Source: Nymphalis io
Taxonomy: Eukaryota > Arthropoda > Insecta > Lepidoptera > Nymphalidae
Length of the DNA: 64,000 bases
Assembly (NCBI RefSeq): GCF_905147045.1
Contig: NC_065888.1
Coordinates: forward strand, 11,661,001-11,725,000
Direction of reading: 5' to 3'
Below, piece after piece: positions 11,376 through 22,640 of this stretch (the first letter of the stretch is position 1; every line of letters starts with the position of its first letter). A program made the position numbers and the translations under genes. The notes under the pieces were generated by a model. It had not been told where the DNA came from and searched no databases. It was given only the letters and a program-made list of their open reading frames with translations.

Positions 11376-11823
11376 GTGTTAAACACGATCTGTTAGTTTG
11401 CTTATGAGAGTGATGACGTCCCACAATATTGACAATGTTTAAAAGCAGGCTTAACTATAATAGGCTATAATCAAATTAAATACACACCTTACTACCGAAC
11501 TTGATACGATGAAATGATATTCATTATGACATCTAAATACGTACTAAAACAAATAACTGTTATGTTTTTTAATTAAATATTTCATTTATTCTGATTCTAA
11601 GTAATTTAATGTAAAAAAATTATATTTTTGTTAATTTAATTTTAAACAGACATTTTTATAAAATACAAAATTAAAATAAAAAGAGTAAATTATAATTTTA
11701 ATTAAATTTAATGTTTTTTTTTCAATATTAGGACTATATACGCCATCTAGTAGTTACTTAGCGAACGTACACATGTGCACGCCATCTAGTGATTCTGCTT
11801 AGAATTATTAAATTCCCCAAACT

Positions 11824-11884
11824 GAATCGCAACAAAGCCAGCGCTCTATTCCGAACGAAAAGAGCACTGACTTTGTTGCGATTC
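11824..11884. repeat. Hairpin with 23-bp arms
   Basis: GAATCGCAACAAAG at the left (arm 11824-11846) pairs with CTTTGTTGCGATTC at the right (arm 11862-11884). There are two mismatches over 23 bp and the loop is 15 bases. CGCCATCTAGT occurs twice just upstream (about 11741 and 11780) and GGTGGCGCT just downstream. This may be the centre or end of a small inverted-repeat (MITE-like) element whose borders I cannot fix. Confidence 0.55.
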
Positions 11885-12543
11885 TAATACAACCTTTCTT
11901 GAATAGGTGGCGCTGTAACGGAATTTTAAAGATAAATCCTTTAACTTAATGATTTTATTACCTAGACGAAATCGAGTGGGTATAGAGAAGAACCTGGTTT
12001 TAATTTGGGGGAAAACTTCTTCTGTTTTAACGCAGTCAAGGTCGAGTTTAATTCTACTATTATTGCAAAACTTAAAGATACTTACTGGCAAAACTAGGAA
12101 ATTCTTGACTTCACGAAGCGTTTCTGAGATATTTTAACTGAATTATGTTTTGGGTCATTTCGAAAACAATCATTAAATTTTGAATAGGAACTCTTAGAAC
12201 TCACGATTTCATATACTGGGATGCGGGCAATAGTAAATAATTTTTAATCACAATATGTTCGTGGCTTCGTGTCAAAGTCAATGCAGTTTAGGTAATTTAT
12301 TGTCAAAGCAATAAGAACAAAGTATACATACATTACTGAAAATGATCTAATTAGTTATATCAACCAAACTGTTATCACCTTATTCTTTTTTATTTATTAT
12401 TGATCCTGCATTTGTTTAAAAAGTAAGCAACTTTACTGTATTGTTTCAATGTTACTGAATTGGTTGTCGTTTTAGTATCTTTTTAATAAACAAATTAGAT
12501 ACAGATATACAACAATATTTTAATAAATCATATAAAATTAAGA

Positions 12544-12793
12544 GCCGAGGCCACGTGATCTGAATACGTAAATCCTAACTGAAGATTCATATCGAGCTTG
12601 GCAGTGAAGAAAAACATCGTTAGGAAACCTGCCATTGTCGGATGGAAATTTGTAATATATGTATTCACCAACGCGCATTGGAGAAGCGCGGTAGAATAAG
12701 CTACATATTATAATATATAATTATATTATAAAATCTTCCCTTTAAGAGAGATATCTAAACCCAGCAGTGTGACATATACTGACTGTTACTTTA
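12544..12793 (+). mobile_element. Diverged S1-family SINE
   Basis: GCCGAGGCCACGTGATCTGA is a degraded head. GAAAAACATCGTTAGGAAAC, TTGGAGAAGCGCGGTAGAAT and CCCAGCAGTGTGACATATAC follow in family order. About 35 bases of AT repeat at roughly 12700-12735 interrupt it before the 3' part. Confidence 0.8.
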
Positions 12794-14426
12794 ATTGATA
12801 TTAACTGCGATGAAATAACACGGCACGGCATAAAAGGCACGTTAAAAATGTATTAAGTTATGAATAGCTGTTGAGAATCTATAATCTATTGTACTGTACT
12901 GTATAACAAATCATTAATATTAAATAATATGCATCGTTAAAGTAAGAATATATTATAAGCTTATTAATTACTTGTAACAGATGTTAGCTGGATTTTACTC
13001 CTATATCTTGCCTTGGTGGGCACAAAAATAATCCTTGAAATAGTAATAGATAGATAATTTTCCTTATATTTAGCTAAAATAGTTCGTATTGGACTTGAGT
13101 TATTATAGATTTAATTAGCATAGAATATTTGAACGAAATCGCCACGGAACAGAAATAACTCACGCTCAGGGATAGCATCCAAAAGGTCTCGGTCAGACAT
13201 AGATTCAGATATAGCAATCAAGAAATCGATTTCAATTTAAATCCAACAACGCTCGAATCGTTAATCATATTTTTATCAAAGTCAAAACAGGAGGTTCTTT
13301 AATTCTCTTGTATATTTGTATATGTAGAAATACCACGGTAGATTTAGATGATTTTATCCCTGGTTCGATGTATATAATATATATAAAAACGGTATTTCTA
13401 ATATTAGAATGCTGTATTTACATATTATAGTTGTATTAATTGATTTATAAAGCAGGTTAAATAAAAAAAAAGTAAAAACGATTCAAAAGTATCTATATCT
13501 AACCTATGTGTCACTAACGTCCCTGACTGTGTATCTTTTTTGACTATTCAAAATACCCTCAAACTCACACAGATCCCATGCGTGGCCCACAGTAGCCTGT
13601 AGTATATACGGTGTCAAGTAAGCTTATTGTGATATTTCACTAAATTTTGAAATAACAGCAAATGATCAATATTGTCTTAAACAGAACTGTACGAAGAAAT
13701 CTATTCGATGTGTCTATTGCCTTTGGTTAAGGGTCGAAAACACGTCGTAACTTCACGACGCAGCGCAAGAACTTGCGAATTGGTTCATAGGTGATGTAAG
13801 TATCTTTACCTGAATCAGGGCAGTGAGTCGCCTTGCCACACGAAATCGCATCGCAGCAATTCGCACCGCATATATTTTTGTTGCGAATTCGCATCATGCC
13901 GATTTGAAGATTTGTGTTTTGACCCTAAAGTGGACTGACTCTGTGTATCTAATTTGTGATAAATTGATAACCAAATTACCGACTTCGATTATTGTATCCT
14001 TTTATTGAATGTTATAATTATTATAGTAAATGACGTATACCACTTTCTGATTATTTCAAACAATAGCTGTACAATTATGAAATATGTACGATTCTGTTAA
14101 GCTTAGTTAAGTTCTTAATTAGACATTTTAAACTACTAGGTTTCGACTAGTGATCGAAAATCGATTACAAAATCAATTATTTAAATAAGACATTTTGAGG
14201 AAATTATACAGTCAAGTTTAAATAAACTTTATTTAAGATGGCTTTCACAAGTACTTGTGAATCGTCATTTTACAATTTAAATTTCAATATAAAACTACCA
14301 CAGGTTGGTAGTGTGTACTTTACTGAGAAGAACCGACAAGAAACTCAGTAGCTACGTATAATAATCTTATACGATGTGTAAATATACATGTTCCGATTTT
14401 TTTTCTAATCTTATTTCTAATTACAA
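12794..14426. other. AT-rich spacer, no gene recognised
   Basis: Only incidental short frames. The longest with normal amino-acid composition is 41 codons on the - strand at 13111-13236, which I could not link to any family. Confidence 0.35.
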
Positions 14427-14492
14427 CATCATCATCATCGTCATCATCTCAGCCGAAAGACGTCCACTGCTGGACAAAGGCCTCCCTCAAGG
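14427..14492 (-). pseudogene. 3' end of an RTE-type LINE with GAT-repeat tail
   Basis: Read on the - strand, the sequence encodes EAFVQQWTSFG followed by TGA and then a GATGATGACGATGATGATGA-type tail. The full RTE at 33442-36610 ends EAYVQQWTTIGC and then a GATT-repeat tail. This fragment is therefore the extreme C-terminus and tail of a related RTE subfamily that uses a trinucleotide tail. Confidence 0.65.
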
Positions 14493-14499
14493 AGTTTAA

Positions 14500-14775
14500 T
14501 TTAGGCTGGTCTTGCGCTGCCCGCATCCAACGGCTTCCTGCGACTCTTTTTATGGGGAATAGCAAAGCTGCCGGGGACTAGGGGCTGTGGTTTGGTTGTA
14601 ACAATTATTGGGGGAATATGTCATAATCGCCACGCTTGGCAGATGGGTTGGCAATCGCAGTAAGTTGCTCATAGTACTCAGAGAGGCTGCTGCTGCCCGT
14701 TCTCTAGTGTATATTCCCTCGGCTTTTACGCCCTCCACGGGATGAAATGCGGTGGTGATATTCGTCGCCGTCACA
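14500..14775 (-). repeat. GC-richer repeat-like segment adjoining an RTE tail
   Basis: The segment is more GC-rich than its surroundings and carries a 74-codon - strand frame (14550-14774) with no motif. The block TTTTACGCCCTCCACGGGAT followed by a GGTGGTGATATTC element looks like retrotransposon untranslated sequence. It may be the upstream part of the element ending at 14427 or a separate insertion. The assignment to a repeat is inference. Confidence 0.35.
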
Positions 14776-15809
14776 AAAACAAAACAAAAAAAAAATCGGC
14801 TGACAAGAAAAGGAGAAAGAGGCGTTTAACTATTTTGTCTTTGTCTATTTATATATATGGTTGATATATAATGTAATGAAAGCCGTTCATTATTATATTA
14901 TTTAATTTTTTTTTTAATTTATCATATTTTAAGCTAAGCATTAAAACACAAAAGAATGAAATTCATAGTAGTCTTATCTGTCCGTGTCAATCAATGAAAG
15001 ATGTGCTCGATCCAAAAGTAATTTTTCTTTATCTATTTGAAAAGATAAGGTTTTGACATCTCCGCAATTTCCTCAAAGGGTACTTACAAGTTAAATGTGA
15101 AAATCGATTTCTTGTTCGTGCCGTCTTTTAATTAGAATATGCAAATAGTATTGTCTTAACTGATACATTTAGTCTTAAGTATGTGTAAAAATATTGAAAT
15201 GAGTATGGTACAATAAAACAGTTTATTCACTAACCATTCAATCATTTCTCTGTGAATGTTTTTTTTTTACAATCAAAATAGTTAAGATCTTAATTATACT
15301 TTAAAATTAAAATAAAATAAAAAACGAAATAACAAACGCTCAATTATACTCTGTTTACTTTTATTTTATGTGTGTTATTTATGTTTTTCGCTCTTTACTT
15401 ACTTGCTTGTTACTCTTAAGTTAATATATAAAAATGTGTGTGAATGCTTGCGCCTGTGTTGGAGAATGGAATGGCACATGTCTGTGTGTGATATTTGCGA
15501 TTACCAGCGTTTGTATTATAAATAAAAAAATACTTAATAAAAAAAATAGATATATATATTTCTTTACTATATTTCTTAATTATTATATTTCCTTACCAAA
15601 GCACATTAGATTAAAAAAATTCAAATATTGTTACAAGGTTAATTCATAATTATATAATTATACAGGCAAATAAAACAAAGGAGCTTATGTTAGCCGAGTC
15701 CGCCTCTTTGTCCAGTGGGGCTGCACTTGGAAGATAGGTAAATGCCAAGTCTTAGCGCAAGACCAAGTTTGTTTCAGCGTACAATTAAACATTTAGAGTT
15801 AGTATTACC
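14776..15809. other. AT-rich spacer, nothing recognised
   Basis: Poly-A/T runs and one low-complexity frame at 15434-15649. No repeat family was identified. Confidence 0.4.
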
Positions 15810-16101
15810 TTTTTTTTTTTTTATAGAATAGGAAGGTGGACGAGTATATGGGCCACCTGATGGTAAGTGGTCACCAAACGCCCTTAGACATTGGCATTGT
15901 AAGAAATGTCAACCATCGCTTATAGCCAATGCGCCACCAACCTTGGGAACTAAGATTTTATGTCCCTTGTGCCTGTAATTACACTGGCTCACTCACCCTT
16001 CAAACCGGAACACAACAATATCAAGTATTGCTGTTTTGCGGTAGAATATCTGATGAGTGGGTGGTACCTACCCAGACGAGCTTGCACAAAGCCCTACCAC
16101 C
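15810..16101 (-). mobile_element. Full-length S2-family short interspersed element
   Basis: It begins with a T run and TATAGAATAGGAAGGTGGAC, the complement of the usual poly-A end TTCTATAAAAA, and runs to GCACAAAGCCCTACCACC, the complement of the head. It is nearly complete and close to the other young S2 copies. No pol III box is evident, so this is a box-less short retroposon or a LINE-derived non-autonomous element. Two overlapping frames at 15929-16160 are incidental. Confidence 0.88.
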
Positions 16102-16651
16102 TATACATTTTCTATACATGGCTGACTGACTGGCACATCACGAGATCTCCGAAGCTATAGGATTTGATAATTTTAGTTTAAAATAATTTTTTCATCGAAT
16201 ATTTTGCGGCTGGTTTACTTATTTAGAAACATTATAACAGACTCCCTTTTGGAATTATTATCTATGAAAAAATCTTACATTTACATTACAACAAAGCAAT
16301 ACATTTCTATAAAAATCTTTAAGGAGTGCGAGACGTTAGGTACGTCTCATCCTGAACGAACATTGGGTTTTTTATGTTTCCATTAAAGATATATTTTGGC
16401 TTAAGATATTAAATGTCAACGTTCATATTATTCGATCATTGAAAAAATAACCGTGAAAAGATTTTCCATATTTCGTATTTGCTCAAAATGACGAACGCAG
16501 GAATCTATAGAAGTTTTTCTTTGGATTGATATGTAATGAATCAAATGTCTTAAACATCTACTTTTATTCAACGAATATAAATTTGCGGGGCTGGGTTTTG
16601 AAACATTAGGTCCATGGCATTTGAAACAAAAAAAAAAAAATATAAAAGATC

Positions 16652-16795
16652 TCTCTAAAAAACTAGTCCACACTTCTGGTGATTCAAGAACTGGCGCTTA
16701 TTTAGCCCAAAGGCTCAGTCTAGCGGTGCAGAGAGGCAATAGTGCCAGCGTCTTGGGTACAAAGCCGCAGGATAATCTTTTAGAGGGCGTGTTTT
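16652..16795 (+). pseudogene. Relic of a lepidopteran retroelement ORF
   Basis: The frame contains SGDSRTGAYLAQRLSLAVQR followed by GNSASVLGTKPQ. I recall this kind of segment as repeated in lepidopteran genomes within retroelement-related reading frames, but I cannot name the family with certainty. It is GC-richer than its flanks and cut off on both sides. Confidence 0.4.
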
Positions 16796-17064
16796 TTCTA
16801 TAAATTTGTAATGCATATTTTTTTTATTTTTATATATTATAAAAATGACTGTACATAAGATCTATACATGATTGTGGATATTTAAAATACTATTACATTA
16901 ATATCGCTTTGCTATTTATGTATTACACTAGCTGTTTCACGTGGTTGCTTCTGCTTTAAACGTTACAGATCCGACCTATACCCAAATTTTTTTTCTCAAA
17001 AATAAGATTTCTAACGCAAAAAGTTTTATTTTACTTCGTTCATTGAATATATCAAATGTGCTGT

Positions 17065-17359
17065 ATTATAGTGCAAACGTGTACTCTCTATTCTCTCACT
17101 TTCAAAAACCAATGTGACGGCATTCCGACACGACCGGTAAAAGTTCAGGCGCAGGACCATCACATTCATGTGCTTTCCGAGTCACGGGCGCGTGCACACT
17201 TTCAACTAAAAAACTCTGGGCTACTACTGAGAATCTTCGACAAAAAAAACGAATTAACTTTTTATTGGCCCGACCTGGGGTTTGTACCCCAGGTTTGAAG
17301 TCCAGGGGACCTCAGGATCTGCGGCCTAATATAGCCCCTAGACCATCGAGACAGTCAGC
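17065..17359 (-). mobile_element. S3-family SINE, 3' end missing
   Basis: On the + strand the blocks run backwards: AGTTCAGGCGCAGGACCA, GTGCTTTCCGAGTCACGGGC, TTTTATTGGCCCGACCTGGG, then a degraded head ending CCATCGAGACAGTCAGC. A duplicated piece near 17280-17305 (CCAGGTTTGAAGTCCAGG) disturbs the B-box region. Confidence 0.8.
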
Positions 17360-17607
17360 TTTATATATAAGAAATAGGTATATATTTATAAGTATAGCGA
17401 TATGATTACTACAATTTAAAAGAAAATTCTTGCAAAATGACGAAGCAGTCTGACACTTTCTGCCAATCTGTGCTTATTTAGATATCTATTGTTCCGCAAT
17501 TAGCGTATTTTTATAAGTTTGGTCATTTAGCAGCATTAAAAGTTGAAACTTTATATATATTATTTATTTAGTATTATTACAGTTATTAAGAACTATAAAT
17601 TTAATAC

Positions 17608-17660
17608 TAGATTCCGCTAGCGGCTTTGCCCGCGCGTGAGGGAGGAGACGAAGCTAGGTA
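17608..17660. repeat. Fragment of a dispersed repeat (CTAGCGGCTT type)
   Basis: CGCTAGCGGCTTTGCCCGCG stands out by GC content and resembles a widespread lepidopteran repeat start. Similar fragments occur near 16929 (ACTAGCTGTTTCACGTGGTT), 28028 and 42309. Family and borders are unknown. Confidence 0.3.
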
Positions 17661-18128
17661 GTGCACTACGTACGTACGTAGGATTTTAAAATTGAAAATA
17701 TTTTTAATTTTAAAATCTTGACAAAGAAAGCTTTTATCAAACATTGACATATACAATCTTTGAGATAATCTGTGAAAAATATAAATTGTACGTTCATAAA
17801 TAAACGACGTGCGTCGCAAAAGACGCGAGAACAGCTTGGTATACTATAATATTCCTTATTGGTTTCCGCTTACTCCATTAGACATCTTTCATCTATCATA
17901 AATCTTCGGACCTAGTCGGACCCATTTATTTAATATTTTGTTCATTGGCCGAATATAACGGACAATGGTATAACAAAATGATAGATCACTTTTACCTTTT
18001 CCGTTGAAATGTTATTCACGTTACCTGTAATGAAAGAATAATAAGCATTAATACATTTAATATCAAAATAATTACGTGAAATATAGTAACATTCGAAATT
18101 TTAATTACGGAACAATGTTATTATAAAC

Positions 18129-18330
18129 GTGTGAACCTTAACTAAATATTCCGGGCTGTAACCCGGGCATTTGTGTTTGTGTCGAATGGCAAGGAAAACA
18201 TCGTGAGGAAACCTGGGTGAGTCGTATCAAATTCGGATAAATCCACCAACCCGCATTGGAGCAGCGTGGTGGAATTAGCGCCAAACCTCAAGAGGTGAGG
18301 AGGCTTGGGGGACATTTACAAGGGGCTTAC
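18129..18330 (+). mobile_element. S1-family SINE with internal deletions
   Basis: GGAAAACATCGTGAGGAAAC and CCCGCATTGGAGCAGCGTGG are near consensus. The head is reduced to GTGTGAACCTTAAC plus CCGGGCTGTAACCCGGGC, and the 3' part is shortened to GGGGGACATTTACA. Confidence 0.8.
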
Positions 18331-18821
18331 ATACTTATCTTATATTCAGTATAAAAAATAGTACTAAAATTAGAAACATGTATATCCTTATTACAGATAA
18401 CGAATGAGCAAACCCCATTATTTTTTCGTCTCGTCCCTTTGTTTTCTATTGTGATTTGTGACATCGTTAGAGTTATCGCGCGAATCGAAACTAACAACTA
18501 GATTTGACTTGCAACAAATATTTGCTTAGACAAGTATTCAATTCATTTACAATGAGTTTCAAAGACGAAACGACGTTTTATTTTTAAAAATATATATTTA
18601 ATATTCTATATTGTATTTTCACTAGCTTTAAATGCGTATTCATAATTTCTGTTTAGCCAGTTCATTAGAACTGTTTTTAAGTTTTATCACATATACTAAA
18701 CACGTGGAGTTAAACAAAAGCTTATTATAAATAGCAACTGTTATCGTCACAGAACTAGACAAATGAAAGAAACATTATGTGCGTTAAGCGAAATGTTAAT
18801 GTTTTATATTTTTTAAGTAAA

Positions 18822-19005
18822 AGGCGAAGTCTGGAGTGGAGACCACGCATTGGAAAACGTAGCGTAGGACGCCCTCCAGCTAGGTGGAGTGATGATATTC
18901 GCAAAGTGGCTGGCAGCGGATGGATATTGAGAGCTGAAGATCGAGCTCAGTGGCGTGCCATTGGAGAGGCCTATCTCCAGCAGCGAAGGGTTGATGATGA
19001 TGATT
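18822..19005 (+). pseudogene. RTE-type LINE, C-terminal remnant with GAT tail
   Basis: The frame reads LEWRPRIGKRSVGRPPARW, then DD, and later ED-AQW and GEAYLQQ. It aligns block by block with the last 60 residues of the RTE at 33442-36610 (LEWRPRIGKRSVGRPPARW, EDRELW, GEAYVQQ). It ends in a GATGATGATGAT tail instead of GATT repeats, so it belongs to a sister subfamily. The rest is missing: a strong 5' truncation as expected for LINE insertions. Confidence 0.82.
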
Positions 19006-20379
19006 TTTTAAGTTACTTAAAGTTTTCTTAGAAATATACACACACTAACTTACGCACGCACACGAAAACAACTAAGCATCTACGTCATATAATACTATAC
19101 TAGGTTATAGGTAAGAGTATAATCCTAATTACCTAATACTTTTGTGGTAATAGTTAATTTTGTATGTCTGTACGTTTATACTACTTACAATATTAAATAA
19201 GCTTTCGCCTGTGTATTATTTTGTTTTACTTTTTTTTATTATGTGTGATGTGAGTTAGTTGCTATTAAATATTTTAGCAGCACTGACAAGCTGACAAAAC
19301 AAATGTCAAAATAAAAATAAATATTAATATTTTGTTCATAAATAAATAAACAAATGTTTCTTTGCCTTTATAGGTTGTAAAATATAATAATTTAATTATT
19401 GTAATACTTGTTATCGTAATTCTATTTAATTTAATTGTTTAATCTGTAAAAACTCTACAAGTTTGTTCGTTTTGTATATATTATACAAAATGCAGCTGTG
19501 TGTGTTTCTTTAATCATAAAAAATATACATCGTTCTTAATTTGAACAAAGTTTATATTGTAAATCTTTTGAAAAATATGGTGCTAAGTTTGTGTATAATT
19601 AATCAAACAGACACGAAGGCGGTTCACGGTTAATCCATCCTACTTTGTTGTTATCCGAATAATCCCTGTCTTAGACATTTACGTTGCAAATATTAAGTCA
19701 TGGAATATTATTTTAGATAAACGATATGATACCTTTATTTCTTATATGTGTAAATAATTGTTAATAGTGAGTAATATCGAGATATTAAGATTAAAGCGCC
19801 CGCAACTCAGTAGGTACAGATACATTGCTATCAAACTTGAGTAAATAATTTTGTTAGTAGGTTTATTTAATGATATGCCAAGCTTTGCTATGAAAAAATT
19901 CAATTGGAATCTTTTATTAAATTATATTTTTATGTAAAATGAAAATCAATTTTAATTATATATATTAATCGACAAGCTACAATAATTCTATCCTTGTGAA
20001 TATGTTGAAGTACAGTATTTTTCAGAAATTACGTGTTTCATAATTAATTAAATACTCGGAACATTTATTCTTGTTACGGTCCGCGTCATAATGAAAATCG
20101 CTAAACAAGATTAATTCAGTTACATCAACGTGAGGCGTGAATTAAGGGCTCCTATATTTTAACTGGAATCTAGCAATTAAAGAGTTTGCTACTGGTGATG
20201 TAGCTTTATCATTAATCTTGTTAACAATATAAAATGTTAATTGCTATTAGTTAATGATGTAAAATCCTACCTACAATATTTTTACCATATATTTTTCGCG
20301 GAACCTTATGCTTAAAATATATGTACATAAAACCATTTTTTGAATAAATCCTTCCCTGCAAAGGGATAAAGTTATAAAA
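19006..20379. other. AT-rich spacer, nothing recognised
   Basis: Low-complexity AT-rich DNA without open frames or repeat-family matches that I can support. Confidence 0.45.
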
Positions 20380-20658
20380 GGTAGAGCTTTGTGCAAGCTC
20401 GCCTGAGTAGGTACCACCCACTTATCAGATATTCTACTGCAAAACAGCAGTACTTGGTATTGTTGTGTTCCGGTTTGAAGGGTGAGTGAGCCAGTGTAAG
20501 TACAGGCACAAGGAACATAACATCTTAGTTCCGAAAATCGGTGGCGCATTGGCGATGTAAGCGATGGTTAATATTTCTTACAGTGCCAAATTCTATGGGC
20601 GTTGGTGACCACTTACCATCAGGTCGCCCATATGCTCGTTCGCCTATTCTATAAAAAA
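20380..20658 (+). mobile_element. S2-family short interspersed element
   Basis: Head GGTAGAGCTTTGTGCAAGCT, middle GGTTTGAAGGGTGAGTGAGC and end CCTATTCTATAAAAAA are all present. It is near full length with moderate divergence (AAAATCGGTGG replaces the usual CCAAGGTTGGTGG). Confidence 0.88.
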
Positions 20659-20761
20659 GGCTCTTCGAGAAAACATAAAAAAGCAACTTATATAAAAAAA
20701 AAATTGGTAAAAGTAATAATTTCGACGACTTTAGTTAATTCATTATATAGCAATATTTATT

Positions 20762-20827
20762 ATGTGGGTTAAGCAGGCAAGCACTACTGATTTTAATGTG
20801 CTTAATTTGTGTATATAATTTATCTCG
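20762..20827 (+). mobile_element. S1-family SINE fragment
   Basis: GCAAGCACTACTGATTTTAA followed by TGTGCTTAATTTGTG and ATAATTTATCTCG is the internal piece just after the S1 head. It stops a dozen bases before the palindromic element at 20839. The consensus continuation is not found beyond that palindrome. Confidence 0.6.
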
Positions 20828-20838
20828 AAAAAAATTAA

Positions 20839-21013
20839 TGCCCGGTTTACATTATTCCAGTCCAGCGATCTAGTCCAGTACTGGATTGCTTACTGGAAAA
20901 ATGTAAACCGGCACTGGAATGAACTGGATTGGATTCAGTGCCGGTTTACATTTTTCCAGTAAGCAATCCAGTACTGGACTAGATCGCTGGACTGGAATAA
21001 TGTAAACCGGGCA
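20839..21013. mobile_element. Perfectly palindromic fold-back MITE, 175 bp
   Basis: Left arm 20839-20916 and right arm 20936-21013 are exact reverse complements over 78 bp, with a 19-bp loop at 20917-20935. The ends are TGCCCGGTTTAC and GTAAACCGGGCA. TAA precedes the left end (20836-20838) and follows the right end (21014-21016), consistent with a 3-bp target-site duplication. A TWA duplication is typical of PIF/Harbinger elements. Each arm is itself partly self-complementary: CCGGTTTACATT at its outer edge faces ATGTAAACCGG at its inner edge, around CCAGTACTGG. It has no coding capacity, so it would need a transposase in trans. The superfamily is inference from the duplication length only. 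Confidence 0.85.
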
Positions 21014-21162
21014 TAACGCAATATGTCAACACCGTACATGTTTATATTAAGTATGTGTGCGTAGTTGTTGTGAAATAAAATATTATATTATATTATAAAT
21101 AATAAATTCAATCAACGTCCATTGTCCATATCGTGGTTAGATTTGTTAATGTATTTTATACA

Positions 21163-21370
21163 TTTTTTTTTATAGAATAGGAAGGTGGACGAGCATATGG
21201 GCCACCTGATGGTAAGTGGTCACCAAACGCCCTTAGACATTGGCATTGTAAAAAATGTCAACCATCGCTTATAGCCAATGCGCCACCAACCTTGGGAACT
21301 AAGATTTTATGTCCCTTGTGCCTGTAATTACACTGGCTCACTCACCCTTCAAACCGGAACACAACAACAA
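21163..21370 (-). mobile_element. S2-family element, truncated at its head
   Basis: A T run and TATAGAATAGGAAGGTGGAC open the copy and it is near consensus until CCGGAACACAACAACAATAT. The last ~85 bases of the family (head end) are missing, so this is a 5'-truncated insertion, as expected for target-primed reverse transcription. Confidence 0.88.
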
Positions 21371-22058
21371 TATTTAAGACTGTAGGGTAATAATTAAAAT
21401 TTTTATTTGACAGTACCGAGAACTGTGAACAAAATGGCACATACTAAAAAAATTCGTTGCTATTTTAAGCCTCCCAGTTCTCGGCACTACGTCTGTCTTG
21501 GTTTTTGATCCAAGAGTATTGCATACAAATATAATTAAAAGTACCGAGCAATCTCCGTCCTTACATAGCCAGCCTACCCAGCGCTAATAGATCTTACTAC
21601 AAGCCTTATATACATACACATACAAACGTAGATATGTACTTTTTCCTCATACTTTCTTTCATACAAGCTGGTGCATGTTGAAAAATGTACAAATACATTT
21701 ATTTTGATAAGGATTCATATTTAAGCGTTATCAGTGTAAATGCTGAAAATAGGTTAAAAGTATTAGCTATCACGCTGTGCAAGTTTTAGGTCAACAGGCT
21801 TAATGATTTTTGCCTGAAGCCAGATAAACAAAAAACACTTTTGTTATTTCATAATATCTGTATGTATGTATAAAATGTCGAAGCAAACACATTATATGTA
21901 TATATATATATATAATATATAATTTGGTCAAACCACGTTTATATTGAGTAATAAAAATAACATTATTTTTACCAACATTATTTTTAGGTTCCGTACTATT
22001 GCGTTTCTCGAATTTACAGACTTCACGGGTTTTGTTAGTGACTAGCGTAGTTTACTTA
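21371..22058. other. Spacer, nothing recognised
   Basis: Mixed AT-rich sequence with a TA-repeat tract at about 21899-21925. No gene or repeat family was identified. Confidence 0.4.
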
Positions 22059-22359
22059 GTGGTAGGGTTTTGTGCAACCCCGTACGGGTAGTTCCACTCA
22101 TCAGACATTGTACCACCAAACAGCATTACTTAATATTATTGTATTTCGTAGTGTAGTTGTAGTGAACCATTAAGTAGGTAGTAAGTAACCTACTTAATAG
22201 TAAGTAAAAGCATAATGGACATAATAGTTCCCAAGGTTGGTGGCGCATTGGCGATGTAAGCGATGGTTAACATTTCTTACAATGTCAATGTTCATGGGCG
22301 TTGGTGACCACTTACTATCAGGTGGCCGATATGTTCGTCCGCTCTATTCTATAAAAAAA
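22059..22359 (+). mobile_element. S2-family element with internal hairpin
   Basis: Head GTGGTAGGGTTTTGTGCAAC and end GCTCTATTCTATAAAAAAA are present. The usual middle is replaced at 22169-22198 by a hairpin (ATTAAGTAGGT / ACCTACTTAAT, 11-bp arms). Confidence 0.82.
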
Positions 22360-22360
22360 T

Positions 22361-22450
22361 ATCTTAGTTCTCAAGGTTGATGGCGTGTCGGCGGTGTAAG
22401 GAATGATTAATATTTCAGCGTAAATGTATATGGGCGGTGGGTGGTGATAG
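22361..22450 (+). mobile_element. Second, partial S2 3' module in tandem
   Basis: Directly after the poly-A of the previous copy, CTTAGTTCTCAAGGTTGATG through GTGTAAGGAATGATTAATAT to a T run repeats the 3' half of S2, more diverged than its neighbour. Confidence 0.6.
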
Positions 22451-22544
22451 TTTTTTTTTTAAATGCGACTCAAAATTAAAAAACCCGGTTCAGCAAATAA
22501 GAATTTATTAAGTTATTCTGTTAGGAAAGTCAGGAAATATTAGC

Positions 22545-22640
22545 CCCCGCCGTTTCTGGAAGTTGGCAATGTTTACAATCCCGTTTCTCGGGAAACACGT
22601 AAAGTCGTTTTTTCTGCACCTATTCACTGGTATTCTGGCT
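22545..22640 (+). mobile_element. S3-family SINE fragment, diverged
   Basis: GGAAGTTGGCAATGTTTACA then TCTCGGGAAACACGTAAAGT match the middle of S3 (GGAAGTTGGAAGTGTGTACA, GGAAAGCACGTAAAGC). The flanking family blocks are missing. Confidence 0.5.

Noticed and set aside
13111..13236. 41-codon - strand frame with ordinary composition (SMSDRDLLDAIPEREL)
   Set aside because: No splice-like borders, repeat match or other support; chance is sufficient.
15929..16160. Two overlapping ~66-codon frames, also seen at 20271-20549 and 24761-24958
   Set aside because: The same peptides recur because they lie in S2 repeats; no selection for coding is implied.
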